Notes: generated by a model not told the origin, from the letters alone. Counted from the stretch's first letter, positions 53,567-62,592 are shown. The stretch is DNA of 64,000 nt from Edaphobacter sp. 12200R-103 (GCF_010093025.1 NZ_CP048114.1:4490842-4554841); one strand, 5' to 3'. Numbers and translations: made by a program.

Positions 53567-54214
53567 TCAATGGCTCTTTAATTCCCACAGTTCGGTGGTA
53601 AGAATACCCGAGAGAAACATCTGCCGGCCTATACACTGAAACCCCGCTTCTGAGAGGAGCCCTGCATGGTCCGGAAGATGCGTGACGGGCAGTCCCGTCA
53701 GGATTCGAAATGCAAGGTAGAGGCCGCGTATGAATACGCGCGTAGGCAAATGCATGTTTCCCGGTGGGATGCGGAAATCGGAGATGAGCCATCGACCTCC
53801 CGGCCTTAGTGCGGGAGTGATCCTGGCGATCAGCTGCTCCAACTGCTCTTCTGTAAAACAATCCAGAAAGAAATGGCTCACGACGAGATCGTAGGGAACA
53901 TCTGTTGCTGGTGTGAAGGTGAGTGCGTTGGCCTGCACAGTTTTCAGGCGATCCTCATAGCGGCTGCAGCGACGGCGCAGAAGTTCAAGCATCGCGGCGC
54001 TGCTGTCGACCGCGGTTGCCTGCACCGAAGTATTGGCTGCAAGGAAGCTGGCGAGAAAACGTCCGTCTCCATCCCCGAGAGCGAGGGCATTGTGAGCCAT
54101 TCCCAACTTGGGGAGAAAGTGCAATCGAGTCTGCTCTAGCTTTCGTCCCAGTGTTAGATATTCAAGCGTGCGATATGGCCGGGCGATGGGATCGAAGTTC
54201 GCTGGGCTGTTCAT
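53567..54214 (-). CDS. Class I SAM-dependent methyltransferase
   Basis: 215 aa. Rossmann motif I is NALALGDGDGRFLASFLA, the acidic end of strand 2 is TAVDSSAAMLELL, and motif post-II includes YDLVVSHFFLDCFTEEQLEQ, with LRPGGRWLISDFRIP as motif III. The fold resembles UbiE/COQ5-type methyltransferases. Substrate unknown. Its ATG overlaps the stop of the UbiA-like membrane protein gene by 4 nt, so the pair is probably translated together and acts on a common, maybe membrane-associated, substrate. Confidence 0.83.
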   Translation of the reverse strand: MNSPANFDPIARPYRTLEYLTLGRKLEQTRLHFLPKLGMAHNALALGDGDGRFLASFLAANTSVQATAVDSSAAMLELLRRRCSRYEDRLKTVQANALTFTPATDVPYDLVVSHFFLDCFTEEQLEQLIARITPALRPGGRWLISDFRIPPGNMHLPTRVFIRGLYLAFRILTGLPVTHLPDHAGLLSEAGFQCIGRQMFLSGILTTELWELKSH

Positions 54215-55056
54215 AGAAAGGGCACCAGGAGGAGTGGGGTCAGTAGAGCGAGGTCGGCCGCGGCTCGCAGTTGCAGTGTGCTTAAGCGATTACGCTGCTG
54301 GTGCAGTGCAAAAAGCGCCAGTGCCGCCATCGAGACAGCAGCATAGAGCAGGCGTGCCGGCGGACTGCTCAACAGTACACAGGCGCCGCTGACGGCGAAG
54401 GTAGCGAGCGTCAGCGGCGCAAGGTATCGCAGGACGATGGCTGTAACCGGATGTGGAGGCTGTCCTCCTGGAACGGGGTGCTCCCACGCATAGATAAACA
54501 GGCAGTTGAGGCTGCACACCGCAGCCAGCAGCAGCGCCGGTAGCAGAAGCGGTAGCCGCAACTGAGGATTGCGCGAGATGGTCGGAATAAAGGTCGCCGC
54601 GGCGAAGCATACGCCGACGGCAATCTCTTTCGGCAGACGATGCGCGCTGCGCGTCGCGTGAATGATGACGAAGTATCCAAAGACCAGGCCCCCCAGGACC
54701 AGGTAGAGGCGGATGGCTGCCTCCGGGATATGCGGCAGCAGCAGAGCCAGCGACACGGAGGCGATGGCGATTCCCGTCATAAAGGCGCTACGGTGTTCGC
54801 GGTGGAAGTAGTGGCGGGCTTCCAGTCTGTCATTTCCTGGTGAGAGCGCATCCAGCAGACGGTCCGCTGCATACAGCGTCCACACCGCTATGGTCATTGC
54901 CGCCAGTGAAAACCAGTGAAGCTGCAGATGGGCAGCCCGCGCTATAAACCAGGTCCAAAGAGTGGCGACCGTGGGAGCATCGAGCGAGAGAAGATGCCAG
55001 AAGACAGGAGCAGAATAGCTTCTATCGCTCGTACTCTGATGAGATCTTCCGGCCAC
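54211..55056 (-). CDS. UbiA-like polytopic membrane protein
   Basis: 281 aa from a GTG start, with about eight hydrophobic helices. The N-terminal pattern LLSLDAPTVATLWTWFIARA and VWTLYAADRLLDAL resembles the first Asp-rich motif region of UbiA prenyltransferases, reduced to DRLLD. The second Asp motif (DxxxD) is not apparent, so catalysis as a classic prenyltransferase is doubtful. Coupled to a UbiE-like methyltransferase gene. Could be a divergent prenyltransferase or an unrelated membrane protein. Confidence 0.55.
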   Translation of the reverse strand: MAGRSHQSTSDRSYSAPVFWHLLSLDAPTVATLWTWFIARAAHLQLHWFSLAAMTIAVWTLYAADRLLDALSPGNDRLEARHYFHREHRSAFMTGIAIASVSLALLLPHIPEAAIRLYLVLGGLVFGYFVIIHATRSAHRLPKEIAVGVCFAAATFIPTISRNPQLRLPLLLPALLLAAVCSLNCLFIYAWEHPVPGGQPPHPVTAIVLRYLAPLTLATFAVSGACVLLSSPPARLLYAAVSMAALALFALHQQRNRLSTLQLRAAADLALLTPLLLVPFL

Positions 55057-55089
55057 CTCTCCATTGTAGGTGGCTGTTGAGCAGGCCTG

Positions 55090-56928
55090 CTACGCGACGT
55101 TGGATGCTCCGGCGGCGGAATGTGGACTGTCACCGATAATGCGCGGACCCGCCTTCTCCGGCTGGCGAGTGTGCTTCTCTTCTTTGGCGCCTTCAGCCCA
55201 GAGACCGGGATCTATGTCTGGGAAGACACTATCCCGGCGCTCAATCTCTGCCAGCCGGGCGTCTTCTGCGGCGGTGAGCTGGCCATTTGCGGCAAACGAC
55301 TGCCAGATGGCCTTGACCTCGTTGAACTGGTCATTATGCGTAATGAATCGCGCCTCTGCGTAATCCCGTGCGGCTCCTGTTGTAACCAGGAACTGCCAGT
55401 CGGAGGACTCCAGCAGCAGAAGCTCGCGGCACAGCTGACGGGCGATGCGCCCGCTGGTCTCCGACTCGCGCCATGCTCCTCCGGTCGCCACCTCGCGTGT
55501 GAACAACTCTGCGGGATAGATGTGGGTATAGGTCCAGCTTGTGTCCGGATTCATCCAGACTTCGTTGTGGCCACCTGCGCCCCACGAACCTTCCGGCATC
55601 GCGATAAAGCCGGCGCGAGGATAGCGGTCGAGATACTCTGCGCACGAGATCATCTGCAGACCAGTGTCGTAGTCGTGCAGAATGCGTGCAATGGCTTCCA
55701 GCCACAGGGTTCCTTCGAACCACCAATGGCCGAAGAGCTCGGCATCGAAGGGGGCGCACAGGATCGGCGGAATCGAATCATCGAACCCGGACTTCAGCGC
55801 CTCATAGACCAGATGGACGAAGTGGGAGGCGTGAGACTTTACCCGCTCGGCCGCCTCCTTGGGGTAGTAGGGCTGCTTGTCGCCCAGATCGACCCGCGGG
55901 CCTGTCACACGCCAGTAGCGGTGCCCACCCGGCCAGCGCTTCTTGTGGAAGTCCAGATAGACTCCATCGCCGGGATATCCGGAGTCCCCCGACCAGACCT
56001 GGATGCCGGTCCTGGGATCGCGTGGAAAGATGGTCGTGGCATAGCGCTTGTCGTAGGGCCCGTCGACGTAATAAGGCTGGTAGAGCGATCGATGCCCTGC
56101 ATGGGTCATCGCAACCGTCTGCTCGTCCGTGGGGACAGCACCCCAGAGAAGCTCATATGGAGAGGGGACACGATGTCCTTCTTCCACCAGATGCGTATCG
56201 ACGAAGAAGAACTCGATGTCGCTCTCTGACAGAGCCTGCTCTACTCCAATGCGGTCGAAGCCTGATGGTGTGGGCGACCCGTCCGCGGGTCCCACCGGGT
56301 AGTTCCAGAAACCGGCAGGTCTATAGCCGCACTCCGGCGCCCAGATCCCGCGGGGATGACGGCCCATGTGCCGGATGTGCGTCTTGACCGCGGTCCTGAT
56401 CTGAGCCCGCACGCTTTCGTCCGTGCCCAGCAGGGGCATATAGCCGTGGGTCGCTCCGCAGGTGATGACATCGATCAATCCGACCTCGTTGAAGTGCCGG
56501 AACCGGGCGACGATATTGCCGTCCATGACGCGGAAATCGTCCAGCGCTTCCTGGAAGAAACGATGCCAGAATCGCGCCGTTTCGGCGAAATGGTGCTCTC
56601 CGGACTGCATGAAGAAGGCTTCGTCTTCGCGCGCGGCGACGATCTTTCGGGTCAGATACTTTGGAAACTCAGCAATAAAGACCGGGTGTGAAAGCTGCTC
56701 CAGCAGGATGGGAGAGAGATTCAGATTGCATTGGAAGCGGATTCCGTCGCGTTCCAGCCGCGCCAGCATCCGCAGCAGAGGAAGGTAGGTCTCGGCGGCT
56801 GCCTCGTGGAGCCACTCCATCCCATGCGGCCACGTTCCGTGATTCACGACATACGGCAGATGCGCATGCAGCGTGAAGGTGAGATATCCCTTCGGCTGCT
56901 TCGCGGAGTTTTTCAGAATCTGCGTCAA
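55090..56928 (-). CDS. GH57 family 1,4-alpha-glucan branching enzyme-like protein
   Basis: 612 aa from a TTG start preceded by GAGG at good spacing. The GH57 (beta/alpha)7 barrel begins YLTFTLHAHLPYVVNH. The catalytic nucleophile is Glu199 in GIWAPECGYRPAG; the acid/base Asp is in APFDAELFGHWWFEG near residue 400. A C-terminal helical domain (AxWRESETSGRIARQLCREL-like segment) and length match bacterial GH57 branching enzymes that act on glycogen. It has no signal peptide. Ends 33 nt before the UbiA-like gene on the same strand. Confidence 0.9.
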   Translation of the reverse strand: MTQILKNSAKQPKGYLTFTLHAHLPYVVNHGTWPHGMEWLHEAAAETYLPLLRMLARLERDGIRFQCNLNLSPILLEQLSHPVFIAEFPKYLTRKIVAAREDEAFFMQSGEHHFAETARFWHRFFQEALDDFRVMDGNIVARFRHFNEVGLIDVITCGATHGYMPLLGTDESVRAQIRTAVKTHIRHMGRHPRGIWAPECGYRPAGFWNYPVGPADGSPTPSGFDRIGVEQALSESDIEFFFVDTHLVEEGHRVPSPYELLWGAVPTDEQTVAMTHAGHRSLYQPYYVDGPYDKRYATTIFPRDPRTGIQVWSGDSGYPGDGVYLDFHKKRWPGGHRYWRVTGPRVDLGDKQPYYPKEAAERVKSHASHFVHLVYEALKSGFDDSIPPILCAPFDAELFGHWWFEGTLWLEAIARILHDYDTGLQMISCAEYLDRYPRAGFIAMPEGSWGAGGHNEVWMNPDTSWTYTHIYPAELFTREVATGGAWRESETSGRIARQLCRELLLLESSDWQFLVTTGAARDYAEARFITHNDQFNEVKAIWQSFAANGQLTAAEDARLAEIERRDSVFPDIDPGLWAEGAKEEKHTRQPEKAGPRIIGDSPHSAAGASNVA

Positions 56929-57030
56929 GAGAGACCTCGCAGCAGTTGTGATGAAGTTTGGGTTGACCTGTTCGCCCAGAAAATACGCTGGCTGGAGAGT
57001 TCGAGTCTACACCAGGAGCAGATACAGAGA

Positions 57031-57071
57031 GTGAAAAAGCGGGCCTGGCTAACAAACAGGCCCGCTTTCAC
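57031..57071 (-). terminator. Terminator downstream of the BON-domain gene
   Basis: On the minus strand, GTGAAAGCGGGCCTG pairs with CAGGCCCGCTTTTTCAC around a 9-nt loop; the second arm holds a TTTTT tract. It lies 26 nt after the stop of the minus-strand BON lipoprotein gene and separates it from the GH57 gene. Confidence 0.78.
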
Positions 57072-57096
57072 TTTGATGCTGAAAACAATGCAGAAG

Positions 57097-58224
57097 TTAC
57101 TGTGGCTGGTCCTGTCCGGCGCCATCGGGTGAGTTGATGGGACGACGACGCTGACGTGGCGTTGTGGAGCCCGAAGTGTCCGAGGTTGGCACCCGTATTG
57201 TGAGTGTGTCCGTCAGGGTGAAGTTCACCACGCTTTCGGAGGGAATCTGGACCTGTTCCCCGCGTGTGATGGTGTTCGCTCCGGCGCCTACGCCCGCTCC
57301 GGCTGCCGAACCGATGGCGGCGCCGCGTCCGCCGCCGGCGATTGCGCCGATAATAGCGCCAATGGCAGCGCCTCCTCCGACCTTCGCAGCGGTATTCTTG
57401 CCGCGTCCCTTGCCTTCTACGCTATAGGGCTGGGTGGAGACGGAGAGTGCATCGCCGCGACGGTTAATGCTGACCAATTCCACCGAGAGCAGAGAGCTGC
57501 CCTTGTAGTGCGCCGCCTCCTGGACTGCAGTCACTCGTCCATTGACGGTGGTACCCTGCCGGATTGCGACCAGTCCATCTGCCGTAAGATCCGAGGCCAA
57601 GGCTCCGGAGAAGCTCTGGCCCTGCTGCGCTGTAGCGCTCGAAAGCGTCTGGGTAATACGTACAGGAATTGTGGTGCCCGCTGGAAGGGTCACGGTTCGG
57701 AAGGCTGGCGGCGGAGGAGGCGCGGGTGCGGCAACAGGAGCTGGAGCAGGCGGGGGCGGGGCAGCCTCGGAGACGGCAGGCCGCTCGATCGGCGCAGGCG
57801 TTCTCTTCGCAGGCTTAGCCTCGGCTTTTCTTCGAGGCTCAGGCTTCGGCTCCGCCTTGACTTCCGGCGCCGGCGCAGTTGTGGCCACCGGGGTGGGAGT
57901 GGGCGCCTCGACTGACAGGTTGTTCACCACCGTTTTGATCCCCGGCACCTGGGAAATATCCGCGGCCGCCAGTGAGCGTGCGGCTTCGTTGCTGACTTTG
58001 CCGTTCAGTGTGACAATCCCGTTCTGAACGCCTGCCTGGATCGATTCAGACGAAAGCGCGCTGTCCGCCGCGAGACGGCTCTGCACCTCTTTCGTCAGGC
58101 TTCCGTCGTCCGTGGCGGCTGCCGGAGAGGTGTTGCTCTTGCATCCCGCGAGGACGAGCCCAACCGAGAGAAGAGCTGCGACGGCAAATTTGCGTGGTGA
58201 GAAATCGATATCGTGAGTGTTCAT
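57097..58224 (-). CDS. BON-domain lipoprotein with glycine zipper
   Basis: 375 aa. A lipobox (LVLAGC, Cys28) anchors it to the membrane. A BON domain follows at about 40-110 (LTKEVQSRLAADSALSSESI, NGIVTLNGKVSNEAARSLAA). Next is a Pro/Ala/Lys-rich linker (about 110-180) and a beta-rich domain (RTVTLPAGTTIPVRITQTLS). A glycine-zipper segment (about 285-330: GGGAAIGAIIGAIAGGGRGA) may insert in the outer membrane. Probably an envelope-stabilising or stress protein of the OsmY type; not characterised. Confidence 0.82.
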   Translation of the reverse strand: MNTHDIDFSPRKFAVAALLSVGLVLAGCKSNTSPAAATDDGSLTKEVQSRLAADSALSSESIQAGVQNGIVTLNGKVSNEAARSLAAADISQVPGIKTVVNNLSVEAPTPTPVATTAPAPEVKAEPKPEPRRKAEAKPAKRTPAPIERPAVSEAAPPPPAPAPVAAPAPPPPPAFRTVTLPAGTTIPVRITQTLSSATAQQGQSFSGALASDLTADGLVAIRQGTTVNGRVTAVQEAAHYKGSSLLSVELVSINRRGDALSVSTQPYSVEGKGRGKNTAAKVGGGAAIGAIIGAIAGGGRGAAIGSAAGAGVGAGANTITRGEQVQIPSESVVNFTLTDTLTIRVPTSDTSGSTTPRQRRRPINSPDGAGQDQPQ

Positions 58225-58634
58225 CTCTGATCTCTTTCGTGCAAAGTAGGCTTTGCTACTGTCAAAGACTCTAAATCAGTTGTGAAGACTCGGGGATATA
58301 TAGAATTTAAGTCAGTGGAGTTCCCGGTTTGCTATATTCTCTCCCGTCTCCTGATCCAGGCCAGTTTTGCCGGACTGTCGCGGAATTTCTCCGGAGGCGA
58401 ATGATGCGCGCAACCCGCATGAAATCCGGGGCATCCACACGTAAGAGCATTCATGTCTAATGAAGGGATTGGATGAGGATGGCTTGGCCGCCAGGGAGTG
58501 GCAAAATCGGAAAACTCGGCTAAACTATTCAACTCAAGAGAGTTATTGAGATATAACTGGCAGAAGGCCAGGAGATGGTCCTACGGGAATCCGGATCTGG
58601 AATGCCGGAGAAAGCAAAACGAGGAGACAGGCAA
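58225..58634. other. Divergent intergenic region BON lipoprotein / YtxH
   Basis: 410 nt between divergent envelope/stress genes. It contains a plausible YtxH promoter at 58528-58557 with an inverted repeat inside. Upstream of the BON gene, TTGACA occurs on the minus strand (58258-58263) without a good -10. No RNA gene was recognised. Confidence 0.45.
58528..58557 (+). promoter_or_regulatory. Predicted YtxH gene promoter with internal inverted repeat
   Basis: TTCAAC (58528-58533), an 18-nt spacer, then TATAAC (58552-58557). Between the boxes lies CTCAA-N8-TTGAG. The left part contains ACTCAAG (58532-58538), identical to a HAIR half-site but in everted orientation. Sequence match only. Confidence 0.42.
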
Positions 58635-59024
58635 ATGTCAGATATGGACAACGGCGCTAGTGGATTGGGATGGTTTCTTGCAGGTCTGGGTATCGGAGCC
58701 CTGGTTGGTGTGCTCTACGCGCCGAAGTCAGGCCGCGAGACCAGGGAAGAGTTGATGGCGAGCGCTATGGACGCTCGGGATCGAGCTGCCGAATATGCAG
58801 CCCAGGGTCGGGATCGCGTCTCGCAGATAACCGAGCAGGGCAAGCAGCAGGTACAGGAGTATGTGGATCGCGGCAAAGAGTATTACGACCGTGGCCGCTC
58901 GCAGTGGTCTGATTATGTCGAGAAGGGCAAGAGTCTCATTCAGGATCAGCAGGAGAAGGTGAGTTCTGCAATCGATGCTGGCAAGCAGGCTTACACCAGC
59001 TCCACGCAGGAACACTCGGCTTAG
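58635..59024 (+). CDS. YtxH domain-containing protein
   Basis: 129 aa from the ATG at 58635, with GAGGAG 9 nt upstream. One membrane helix (GLGWFLAGLGIGALVGVLYA) followed by PKSGRETREELM, the YtxH signature. The rest is a long amphipathic, Gln/Glu/Lys-rich helix with repeats such as QVQEYVDRGKEYYDRGRSQW. YtxH proteins belong to general stress responses in Bacillus; their function is unknown. Followed by a DUF948-like gene 71 nt downstream, a common pairing. Confidence 0.85.
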   Translation: MSDMDNGASGLGWFLAGLGIGALVGVLYAPKSGRETREELMASAMDARDRAAEYAAQGRDRVSQITEQGKQQVQEYVDRGKEYYDRGRSQWSDYVEKGKSLIQDQQEKVSSAIDAGKQAYTSSTQEHSA

Positions 59025-59095
59025 AGTCTTTCGAGATCAGGGGTCGCACCCAGCGGCCCCTTGAACTGATCTGTGCTCGCACGAAGAGAGGCTTC

Positions 59096-59707
59096 ATGAT
59101 GTTCTTTGGAATGTGGCTCGAAGATCCGGGTTCGCTCTCCTCCGGGAATTCTCGTTTGCTGATGTTCTTTGTCGCCATGGTTGCAATTGCGATGGTCGCC
59201 CAGGCCGTCGTCGTGATCATTGCTGCGCTTGGCGCGGCCAAGGCTCGCAAGCAGTTTCTGTCGATTGCGGAAGACCTTCGAGCTAAGACGCTTCCCGTGG
59301 TTGAAGGCGCGCGGGGAGTGGTGCAGGAGATGCAGCCGAAGCTTCGCGTTTTCACGGAAAATCTGGTCGAAACCAGCCATATCGTACGGGCAAAGGCCAC
59401 AGAGTTCGATTCGACGATCTCGGACGTGAATTTGCGTGCCCGGGCGCAGACTGCCCGTGTGGATGACATGATGACTTCCGTGCTCGACGCGACGGAGGGG
59501 ATCGCCAGCACGCTGCAGAAGAGTGTCTCCGTCCCCGTTCGTGAGTTCCACGGGCTGATGAATGGTCTCAAGGCCGGGTTCGATGTTCTCACCGGTCGCC
59601 GGGAGACTCCCCACAGGCCGAATCCCGATAAAAATGGAAGCGGAAGCAGATCAAACCCCTTCGTCTCTGGCACAAAGCCATTTGGCGATGGTGAGCCGAA
59701 GCTTTAA
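59096..59707 (+). CDS. DUF948-like single-helix membrane protein
   Basis: 203 aa with one membrane helix (LLMFFVAMVAIAMVAQAVVV) followed by a long coiled-coil domain (about 50-165: FLSIAEDLRAKTLPVVEGAR, then RVDDMMTSVLDATEGIASTL) and a Pro/Gly-rich C-terminal tail. The pattern resembles DUF948/methyl-accepting-like helical proteins found next to YtxH genes. AGAGAGG lies upstream of the ATG. Probably expressed with the YtxH gene. Confidence 0.7.
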   Translation: MMFFGMWLEDPGSLSSGNSRLLMFFVAMVAIAMVAQAVVVIIAALGAAKARKQFLSIAEDLRAKTLPVVEGARGVVQEMQPKLRVFTENLVETSHIVRAKATEFDSTISDVNLRARAQTARVDDMMTSVLDATEGIASTLQKSVSVPVREFHGLMNGLKAGFDVLTGRRETPHRPNPDKNGSGSRSNPFVSGTKPFGDGEPKL

Positions 59708-59725
59708 TCCCGTTCGCGGAATCGC

Positions 59726-60850
59726 TTAGAGAATCCAACCTCCGCCTACGACCTCGTCTTCCTGGTAAAAAACTGTCGCCTGACCAGGTGTGATGGCCCG
59801 CTGAGGCTCGTCGAAGATGGCTCGTATACGGTCGTCTCCTGCGCCAATCAGCGTTGCGGGCGCAGGAGTGTGGCGATGCCGGATCTTTGCAGTGACGCGG
59901 AGTTCTTCGCCTTCAGCGAGATCGGGAATTGAGATCCAGTTCAGGCGATTGGCGGTCAGCTCGCGAGACAACAGATCTTCATCGGGACCCACGGTCACCT
60001 TATGGGAGTCTGGGTGGATGGCAAGGACGTAGAGCGGATTGGGAGAGCTGACGCCCAGGCCCTTGCGCTGTCCGACGGTGAAGCTGTGAATTCCCTGATG
60101 ATGGCCGAGGACTTCGCCGGAGGTTGTGACGAGTTCGCCGGAAAGGTCGGGCATCGGCTCGTTCTGCTCGTCAAGGTAGGCCTTGAGGAAGGTGCTGTAA
60201 TCGCCGCCGGGGATGAAGCAGATTTCCTGCGAGTCGGCCTTCTGGGCGACAGAGAGGCCGGAGTCCTGCGCGATCTGGCGGACGGCAGGCTTCTGCATCT
60301 CACCGAGCGGGAAGAGCGTCCGCGCCAGCTGCTCCTGCGTGAGGCCGAAGAGGAAGTAGGTCTGGTCCTTGGTGGAATCGGCGGGTCGCGAGAGAATCCA
60401 GCGATTTCGGGTTGGATCGAATTGGTTGCGGGCGTAGTGCCCGGTCGCAATACGGTCGGCGCCGATCTGACGCGCGGTCAGCAGGAGCTGGTCGAACTTG
60501 AGATGGTTGTTGCAGAGCGTGCAGGGAATCGGCGTTCGTCCGTGAAGGTACTCATCGACGAAGGGACGCACGACGTCGGCCTCGAAGCGCTCCTGCTGGT
60601 TGACGACGTAGTAAGGAATGCCAAGCTGCTCGGCCACGGCGCGGGCGTCGTAGACGTCGTCGATGGAGCAGCAGCGTCCCTGCACGGATTCGGGCATGCC
60701 TTCGTGACCGGCGAGGCGGCGCTGGTTCCAAAGCTGGAGGGTCAGGCCGACGAGCTGGTGGCCTTCGGAGCGCAGAATCGCCGCGACTGTGGAGGAGTCG
60801 ACTCCTCCGGACATTGCGACCGCGATCGTGTTGTTATGCTCAGGCTGCAT
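59726..60850 (-). CDS. mnmA: tRNA-specific 2-thiouridylase MnmA
   Basis: Introduces the sulfur of 2-thiouridine at tRNA wobble position 34 of Lys, Glu and Gln tRNAs. 374 aa from the ATG at 60850 (a GTG at 60862 is an alternative). The PP-loop is AVAMSGGVDSSTVAA. Catalytic cysteines are in TPIPCTLCNNHLKFDQL and SQEICFIPGGDYSTF; the tRNA-interacting GHYAR motif and the C-terminal beta domain (YVLAIHPDSHKVTVGPDEDL) are present. Single gene convergent to the DUF948-like gene. Confidence 0.97.
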   Translation of the reverse strand: MQPEHNNTIAVAMSGGVDSSTVAAILRSEGHQLVGLTLQLWNQRRLAGHEGMPESVQGRCCSIDDVYDARAVAEQLGIPYYVVNQQERFEADVVRPFVDEYLHGRTPIPCTLCNNHLKFDQLLLTARQIGADRIATGHYARNQFDPTRNRWILSRPADSTKDQTYFLFGLTQEQLARTLFPLGEMQKPAVRQIAQDSGLSVAQKADSQEICFIPGGDYSTFLKAYLDEQNEPMPDLSGELVTTSGEVLGHHQGIHSFTVGQRKGLGVSSPNPLYVLAIHPDSHKVTVGPDEDLLSRELTANRLNWISIPDLAEGEELRVTAKIRHRHTPAPATLIGAGDDRIRAIFDEPQRAITPGQATVFYQEDEVVGGGWIL

Positions 60851-61221
60851 GGTGTTTACCACTTTGACATCATCCGGGGCGCTTTTAGCGGCCTACGCTG
60901 GGCGATTTATGCAAAATCCTGGAAAGATTAGACTTAGGTCCGGACTATAGGTGGAAGTCCTCTGATTTCAGAGGGAGGTGCTGCAAAATCCTGATAGCGC
61001 TCGAGATGGATCCCTCTCAGGAGGTTTCTCTTCTCTTTCCCCTGTATCCAGTATATCGAAACGGATGGGGGGAACCGGCAGATTTCGAGGGTCTTTCCTT
61101 GTGGCGTTGTTTCAGGCCGGTGTGTGGTTCTCGCGGGCCTGAGGGCGGGGTTGGCATCCTGCGAAGAAATACAGGGATTCTTCGCTTCGCTCAGAATGAC
61201 GGCTTGGGGGGTGGAAGGGTT
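60851..61221. other. Intergenic region mnmA / aldehyde dehydrogenase
   Basis: 371 nt. It contains a repeated TGCAAAATCCTG (60910-60921 and 60982-60993), a small hairpin CCTCTGATTTCAGAGG (60959-60974) between the copies, and a dispersed repeat copy at 61161-61200. No gene is credible here; the 78-codon plus-strand frame at 61006-61239 looks random. Confidence 0.5.
61161..61200 (-). repeat. Dispersed GTCNTTCTGAG...GAAGAATCC repeat, copy 2
   Basis: On the minus strand this reads GTCATTCTGAGCGAAGCGAA, then GAATCCCTGTATTTCTTCGC, matching the copy at 7516-7555. Intergenic in both places. It probably belongs to a repeat family typical of this genome group. Confidence 0.55.
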
Positions 61222-62592
61222 TTAGTGCTGCGTGGCTAGGACAACGGTCTTGGCGTTGAGGAACTCGCGCATCCCGGCAGCGGAGAGCTCGCGGCCGTAG
61301 CCGGATTGTTTGATGCCGCCGAAGGGGAGGCGAGGGTCGCTGGCGACCATGGCGTTGATGAAGACGGCGCCTGCCTGGATCCCGGCGATGAGGCGTTGTT
61401 CTTCCGCGGGTTCGCGGGTCCAAGCGGAGGCGCCAAGGCCAAATGGAGTGTCGTTGGCAATTTCGATGGCCTCGTCGAGCGAGGCGGTTTTGAAGAGCAG
61501 GGCTACGGGGCCAAAGAACTCTTCGCGGTAGACGTCGCTGGTGCGTGGCAGATCGGCGAGGACGGTCGGCTCGAAGTAGTTGCCGTCGCCTGCCATGCGT
61601 TGGCCGCCTGTGAGCACGCGTGCTCCTGCTTTGATGGCGGCGTTGACCTGCACTTCCAGGCTGTCGATGATCTTTGGCATCGAAAGGGGGCCGATGTCAG
61701 TGTCTTCCTTCATGGGGTCGCCAATCTTCATGGCCTCCATACCAGCGACGAAGCCCTTGGTGAAGGCGTCGTAGATGGACTCGTGAACGATGAAGCGCTT
61801 GGCTGCGATGCACGACTCACCGTTGTTGATGAGGCGAGCACGGACGGCGGTGTGAATAGCCGCATCGAGATCGCACGAGGGCAGCACGATGAATGGGTCG
61901 GAGCCGCCGAGTTCGAGCACGGACTTTTTGATAAGCCAGCCAGCCTGTGCTCCGATGGCACGACCTGCGGCTACGGAGCCGGTAAGGGTGACGGCGGCGA
62001 CGCGCGGATCTGCAAGGATGCCTTCGACCTGATCGACTTCGATGAGCAGCGTCTGGAAGCTGCCACGCGGGAAGCCTGCCCGACGCACGAGTGATTCGAT
62101 CAGCAGGGCACATTGCGGGACATTCGGCGAGTGCTTGAGAAGGCCGACATTGCCAGCCATCAGAGCGGGTGCCAGAAAGCGAAAGACCTGCCAGAACGGA
62201 AAGTTCCAGGGCATGATGGCGAGGATGACCCCGAGCGGATCCCAGCGGACGTAGCTGGAGTTCTCTGTCTGGATAGGTTCAGGAGCGAGGATGCGCGCCG
62301 CGTTTTCGGCGTAGTAGCGGCAGGCGGTGGCGCACTTGGCGACCTCCTGGCGGGCCGCGTGGATCGGTTTGCCCATCTCGAGGGTGAGTGTGGGGGCGAT
62401 CTCGTCGGTCTCCTGTTCGAGCAGGGAGGCGAGCTTGTTCATCCAGAGGGCGCGGTGCTCGAGCGGGATGGAGGGATAGGTGCGTGCGGCTTCAGCGGCC
62501 AGTGCGAGCTTCTCTGAGATCGCATCCTCGGTCAGAGCGTCGAAGCTCCGCAGGAGCTTTCCGGTAGCGGGATTGACGGATTGGATGGCCAT
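61222..62592 (-). CDS. NAD(P)-dependent aldehyde dehydrogenase, succinate-semialdehyde type
   Basis: 456 aa from the ATG at 62592 (MAIQSVNPATGKLLRSFDAL), the short form used by NAD-dependent succinate-semialdehyde dehydrogenases; the frame extends upstream without similarity. Catalytic residues: Glu in VLELGGSDPFIVL and Cys in NNGESCIAAKRF. The cofactor loop is AAVTLTGSVAAGRAIGAQAG, and the oxyanion Asn lies in PWNFPFWQVFRF. C-terminal FGGIKQSGYGRELSAAGMRE is conserved. Likely oxidises succinate semialdehyde or a related aldehyde; the GABA shunt partner gene is not seen. Confidence 0.9.
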   Translation of the reverse strand: MAIQSVNPATGKLLRSFDALTEDAISEKLALAAEAARTYPSIPLEHRALWMNKLASLLEQETDEIAPTLTLEMGKPIHAARQEVAKCATACRYYAENAARILAPEPIQTENSSYVRWDPLGVILAIMPWNFPFWQVFRFLAPALMAGNVGLLKHSPNVPQCALLIESLVRRAGFPRGSFQTLLIEVDQVEGILADPRVAAVTLTGSVAAGRAIGAQAGWLIKKSVLELGGSDPFIVLPSCDLDAAIHTAVRARLINNGESCIAAKRFIVHESIYDAFTKGFVAGMEAMKIGDPMKEDTDIGPLSMPKIIDSLEVQVNAAIKAGARVLTGGQRMAGDGNYFEPTVLADLPRTSDVYREEFFGPVALLFKTASLDEAIEIANDTPFGLGASAWTREPAEEQRLIAGIQAGAVFINAMVASDPRLPFGGIKQSGYGRELSAAGMREFLNAKTVVLATQH

